DNA of 7,601 bases, taken from NCBI GenBank assembly GCA_021778875.1, contig JAJYBT010000095.1, positions 1 to 7,601 on the forward strand. Reading direction: 5' to 3'. The notes below the pieces were generated by a model, which was given only the letters and a program-made list of their open reading frames with translations, did not search any database and was not told the DNA's origin. Positions 5,102 to 7,601 of the stretch are shown in pieces; the first letter of the stretch is position 1; every line of letters begins with the position of its first letter. The DNA comes from Acidobacteriota bacterium (GTDB lineage Bacteria; Acidobacteriota; Terriglobia; Terriglobales; Acidobacteriaceae). The position numbers were made by a program, and so were the translations under genes.

Positions 5102-7159
5102 ATGGGCCGCATCCGCGTTCTTCCCGACCACGTCGCCAACCAGATCGCCGCCGGCGAGGTGGTGGACCGCCCTGCCTCCGTCGTCAAGGAACTCCTGGAG
5201 AACGCCCTCGACGCCGACGCCAATCGCATTCGCGTTGAAGTCGAGGCAGGAGGGCGCAAGCTCATTCGAGTCACAGACGATGGCCACGGCATGAACCGCG
5301 ACGACGCCCTGCTGGCCTTCGAGCGCCACGCCACCAGCAAGCTCCGCACCGCCGACGATCTGCTCTCCATCGCCACCCTTGGTTTTCGCGGCGAAGCGCT
5401 GCCCTCCATCGGCTCCGTGGCCCGCGTCACCCTCGACACCACCACCGGCGACGACCCCGCCGGAACCCACATGGAAATAGCCGGCGGCAAAATCCTGCGC
5501 GTCGACGACGCCGCCCTGCCTCGCGGAACCACCCTCGCCGTCGCCGACCTCTTTTTCAATATCCCCGCACGGCGAAAATTCCTCCGCGCCGAGTCCACTG
5601 AGCTGGCCCACGTCACGGCGCTCGTAACCCACTACGCGCTCGTCCACCCGGATAAGCACTTCGAGCTGCTCTCCGCCTCGCACACCATCGTCTCCGCGCC
5701 GCCCGTCGCCCGCACCGCCGAGCGCATCTATCAAGTCTTCGGCAAGGACACGCTTGCGCAGCTCCTGCCCATGGCCTCTGAAATGCCCCTCGAACGCGTC
5801 GGCCTGCCCGAACCTCCGCCCTGGAAGCGTGACCCCGCCGAGCCGGTCCGCATCCCCGGCACACTGCGGCTCAGCGGCTTCTTCAGCAAGCCGGAGCTGC
5901 AGAAGCTCAATCGCAACTCCATCTATATCTTTGTCAACAAGCGCCTCATCCGCGACCGCCTGCTGCTGCACGCCATCACCGAGGCCTACCGCAACGTCAT
6001 CCCCCCCACCAGTTCCCCGGTGGTGCTGCTCTTCCTGGAAATGCCCCCCGAAGAAGTGGACGTCAACGTCCACCCGGCTAAAACCGAAGTCCGCTTCCGC
6101 CAGCAGAATCTCGTCCACGACTTCGTCCGCGACAGCCTGCGCACAGCGCTCATCAAGACGCGCCCCGCCGCCGGATTTCTGGCCGCGCTGGACGCCGCGC
6201 CCGCCGCCAGCCCTTCGCTCATGCCTCCATCCGCCTCGCCTCTGCCCGGCGCCCCCGACGCGAATCCACCCCGGCCACAGGCGGAATCCGAACTCGCCAT
6301 TTTTCAGGACGATGAAGCTGAGGCCGAACGCTTCCAGCTCACGCCGCGCCCCATCCCTCCCGTCCCCGGCAGGCTGCCCTTTGATGGCCGCTCACTCGAC
6401 GCCGCCGGCTTTGACGCCCAGGCATGGGGCCCGGCGGCAGAGACGCGTTTGCGGCCCGCAGACCCCCAGCCCGCCGAAGCAGGCTCCGCGGACATCTCAG
6501 ACACAAGGGCAGTCTTTGCGCAAACTGCACTGATAGAGGCCGAGCAGGCCGCTGCCAATTTGAATCACCTGGGCTCGCTCCGCCCCCTCGGCCAGCTCCG
6601 CGAGTCCTTCATCCTCGCCACCGGCCAGGACGGCCTCTGGATCATCGACCAGCATGTAGCCCACGAACGCATTCTTTTTGAAAAAATTCTGCGCGACCGC
6701 CAGGTCGAGCGCGTCCAGCGCCAGCGCCTCCTGATGCCGCTTCTCGTCGAGCTGAAGCCCTGGCAGATGGTCGTCTTTGCCCGCATCGCCGAAGAGCTCG
6801 AAAGGAACGGCTTTGAAGTGGAACCCTTTGGCCCTCAGACACTTGCCGTCAAAGCTGCCCCCGCCGGCTTGGAGGGTGCAGAATTGGAGCGCATGCTCGC
6901 CGAGGTCATCGAACAGTCCAGCGGAGACTCAGAGGAACCAACACAGAATCAGGACCTTACATCGCTTCGCACGCGCATCGCGGCCTCCATCGCCTGCCAC
7001 TCCGCCATCAAGGTCAACACCCCCCTCGACCCCGTCCGCATGGAGTGGCTTCTGCACGAGCTGGCGAAGACCGAACACCCAACCAGTTGCCCTCACGGAC
7101 GTCCAATAGCATTGCAGTATTCGTGGAAGGATATCCAGCGGGCCTTCCATCGAATTTAA
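5102..7159 (+). CDS. mutL: DNA mismatch repair protein MutL (endonuclease-type)
   Basis: A complete 685-residue MutL. The N-terminal GHKL ATPase has KELLENALDA at 29-38 (general base E30, Mg-binding N34), DDGHGM at 59-64, RHATSK at 75-80 and TLGFRGEAL at 92-100. The second N-terminal subdomain ends with DVNVHPAKTEVRF (320-332; K327 is the conserved ATP-contacting lysine). A Pro/Ala-rich linker spans about 355-485. The C-terminal dimerisation domain carries the nuclease motif DQHVAHERILFE at 516-527, ACHSAIK at 631-637 and CPHGRP at 663-668, which together hold metal and nick the unmethylated or nascent strand in organisms without MutH. It couples MutS mismatch recognition to strand incision. 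The start at 5102 (MGRIRVLP) matches the family's usual N-terminus; in-frame GTG 5006 and ATG 5042 would add 32 or 20 arginine/proline-rich residues with no motif. No Shine-Dalgarno precedes any of them. No mutS lies in the window. Confidence 0.97.
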   Translation: MGRIRVLPDHVANQIAAGEVVDRPASVVKELLENALDADANRIRVEVEAGGRKLIRVTDDGHGMNRDDALLAFERHATSKLRTADDLLSIATLGFRGEALPSIGSVARVTLDTTTGDDPAGTHMEIAGGKILRVDDAALPRGTTLAVADLFFNIPARRKFLRAESTELAHVTALVTHYALVHPDKHFELLSASHTIVSAPPVARTAERIYQVFGKDTLAQLLPMASEMPLERVGLPEPPPWKRDPAEPVRIPGTLRLSGFFSKPELQKLNRNSIYIFVNKRLIRDRLLLHAITEAYRNVIPPTSSPVVLLFLEMPPEEVDVNVHPAKTEVRFRQQNLVHDFVRDSLRTALIKTRPAAGFLAALDAAPAASPSLMPPSASPLPGAPDANPPRPQAESELAIFQDDEAEAERFQLTPRPIPPVPGRLPFDGRSLDAAGFDAQAWGPAAETRLRPADPQPAEAGSADISDTRAVFAQTALIEAEQAAANLNHLGSLRPLGQLRESFILATGQDGLWIIDQHVAHERILFEKILRDRQVERVQRQRLLMPLLVELKPWQMVVFARIAEELERNGFEVEPFGPQTLAVKAAPAGLEGAELERMLAEVIEQSSGDSEEPTQNQDLTSLRTRIAASIACHSAIKVNTPLDPVRMEWLLHELAKTEHPTSCPHGRPIALQYSWKDIQRAFHRI

Positions 7160-7237
7160 TTCCCATTTAAGATAAGTGAAGGGTGGCCGCCCTGCTTGCA
7201 GCAGAGGGGCGCCCGGCGCCAGCGCCAGCCTGGAAGC

Positions 7238-7242
7238 GAGGG
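7238..7242 (+). promoter_or_regulatory. Ribosome binding site supporting a TTG start at 7250
   Basis: GAGGG lies 7 nt before TTG at 7250, good spacing for a Shine-Dalgarno. The in-frame ATG at 7289 has only GAAAGG touching it, too close to work. Confidence 0.5.
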
Positions 7243-7249
7243 TTTTTCT

Positions 7250-7601
7250 TTGACATCGGAACAATTGGAAGCAGCGCGCGCCGAAAGGATGCGCCACAAC
7301 GGACTTGGGGCCCTCACACTGGAGGATGCCCGGACGTGGATCGAGGAGACGGGCCTTTGCCTTTTCCTGCCCAGAAAACAGGCTTCTTCCTTCGTAGCGC
7401 CTTCATTTGTTGAGGCAATCGCAGGCCAGCGGGATGTCACTCCCAACCCGCCTCAGATCGCCGCGGCCGAGGAGTTGCTGGTCCGCCTTGAGACGGAAGG
7501 CGTGGCAGTCCGGCTCAATCTGCTGGGTCAGCCCGGAGAGCAGCCCGACTTTGTCGTAGCCAGTTGGGTTCTGCCCTACGTGTATGCCCTGCGGGGTGAC
7601 C
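7250..7601 (+). CDS. Uncharacterised protein, N-terminal part (runs off the window)
   Basis: An open frame of 117 codons to the window edge, starting TTG (MTSEQLEAARAERMRHNGLG) behind a GAGGG ribosome site; ATG 7289 is the alternative start. It reads like a real protein: ALTLEDARTWIEETGLCLFL, then PRKQASSFVAPSFVEAIAG, a spacer, a helix (QIAAAEELLVRLETEGVAVR), and QPDFVVASWVLPYVYALRGD. Third-position GC is high, as in the neighbours. I cannot name it. The GLCLFLPR and LPYVYALRGD segments recall a family I associate loosely with AlkZ-related winged-helix proteins, but that is a weak memory and no catalytic motif is visible in this part. No signal peptide or membrane segment is seen. It starts 90 bp after mutL on the same strand with no clear terminator between (only GC-rich hairpins such as CTGCT/AGCAG at 7192-7204 and GGCGC/GCGCC at 7208-7220, without a U-tract), so cotranscription with mutL is possible. 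Confidence 0.65.
   Translation, partial: MTSEQLEAARAERMRHNGLGALTLEDARTWIEETGLCLFLPRKQASSFVAPSFVEAIAGQRDVTPNPPQIAAAEELLVRLETEGVAVRLNLLGQPGEQPDFVVASWVLPYVYALRGD

Noticed and set aside
5087..6118. A 343-codon frame antisense to mutL
   Set aside because: Shadow of the mutL ATPase region; low-complexity composition and no motif.
7188..7247. Intrinsic terminator after mutL
   Set aside because: The hairpins at 7192-7204 and 7208-7220 are GC-rich but have no adjacent U-tract; the TTTTT at 7243-7247 is too far away and lies in the leader of the next gene.

Overview
The window looks like chromosomal DNA of an Acidobacteriota member, probably Terriglobales/Acidobacteriaceae. This rests on GC-rich coding DNA with strong C/G third positions, a TonB-dependent receptor with an N-terminal carboxypeptidase-regulatory domain (an abundant class in that phylum), a MutL that keeps the endonuclease motif, and a hairpin-rich intergenic repeat of a kind I recall from those genomes. 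The placement is inference; there is no rRNA or other phylogenetic marker apart from MutL.

Layout. (1) 10-460, + strand: a HicB-like antitoxin gene overlaps by ATGA a hicA toxin gene that has lost one base just before its catalytic histidine codon, so the toxin is probably dead. (2) 499-1545, +: a metal-dependent adenosine-deaminase-family enzyme with a GTG start, no Shine-Dalgarno and a TAnnnT box 6 nt upstream of the start. (3) 1602-1823, +: a small single-pass membrane protein of unknown function. (4) 1857-1891: a perfect 32-bp palindrome that terminates the converging transcripts. (5) 1908-4502, - strand: an outer-membrane TonB-dependent receptor. (6) 4503-5101: a divergent intergenic region holding a nested repeat element of about 300 bp (4683-4983). 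(7) 5102-7159, +: mutL, complete. (8) 7250-7601, +: the N-terminal part of an unrecognised protein that runs off the window.

The genes do not form one pathway. They look like unrelated housekeeping and transport units: nucleoside or menaquinone-precursor deamination, outer-membrane uptake, and mismatch repair. There is also a decayed toxin-antitoxin pair and one intergenic repeat. No phage, IS transposase, CRISPR array, tRNA or rRNA is visible. The points most worth a second look are the hicA frameshift, the compound inverted/direct repeat between the TonB receptor and mutL, and the possibly leaderless starts of the deaminase and mutL genes.
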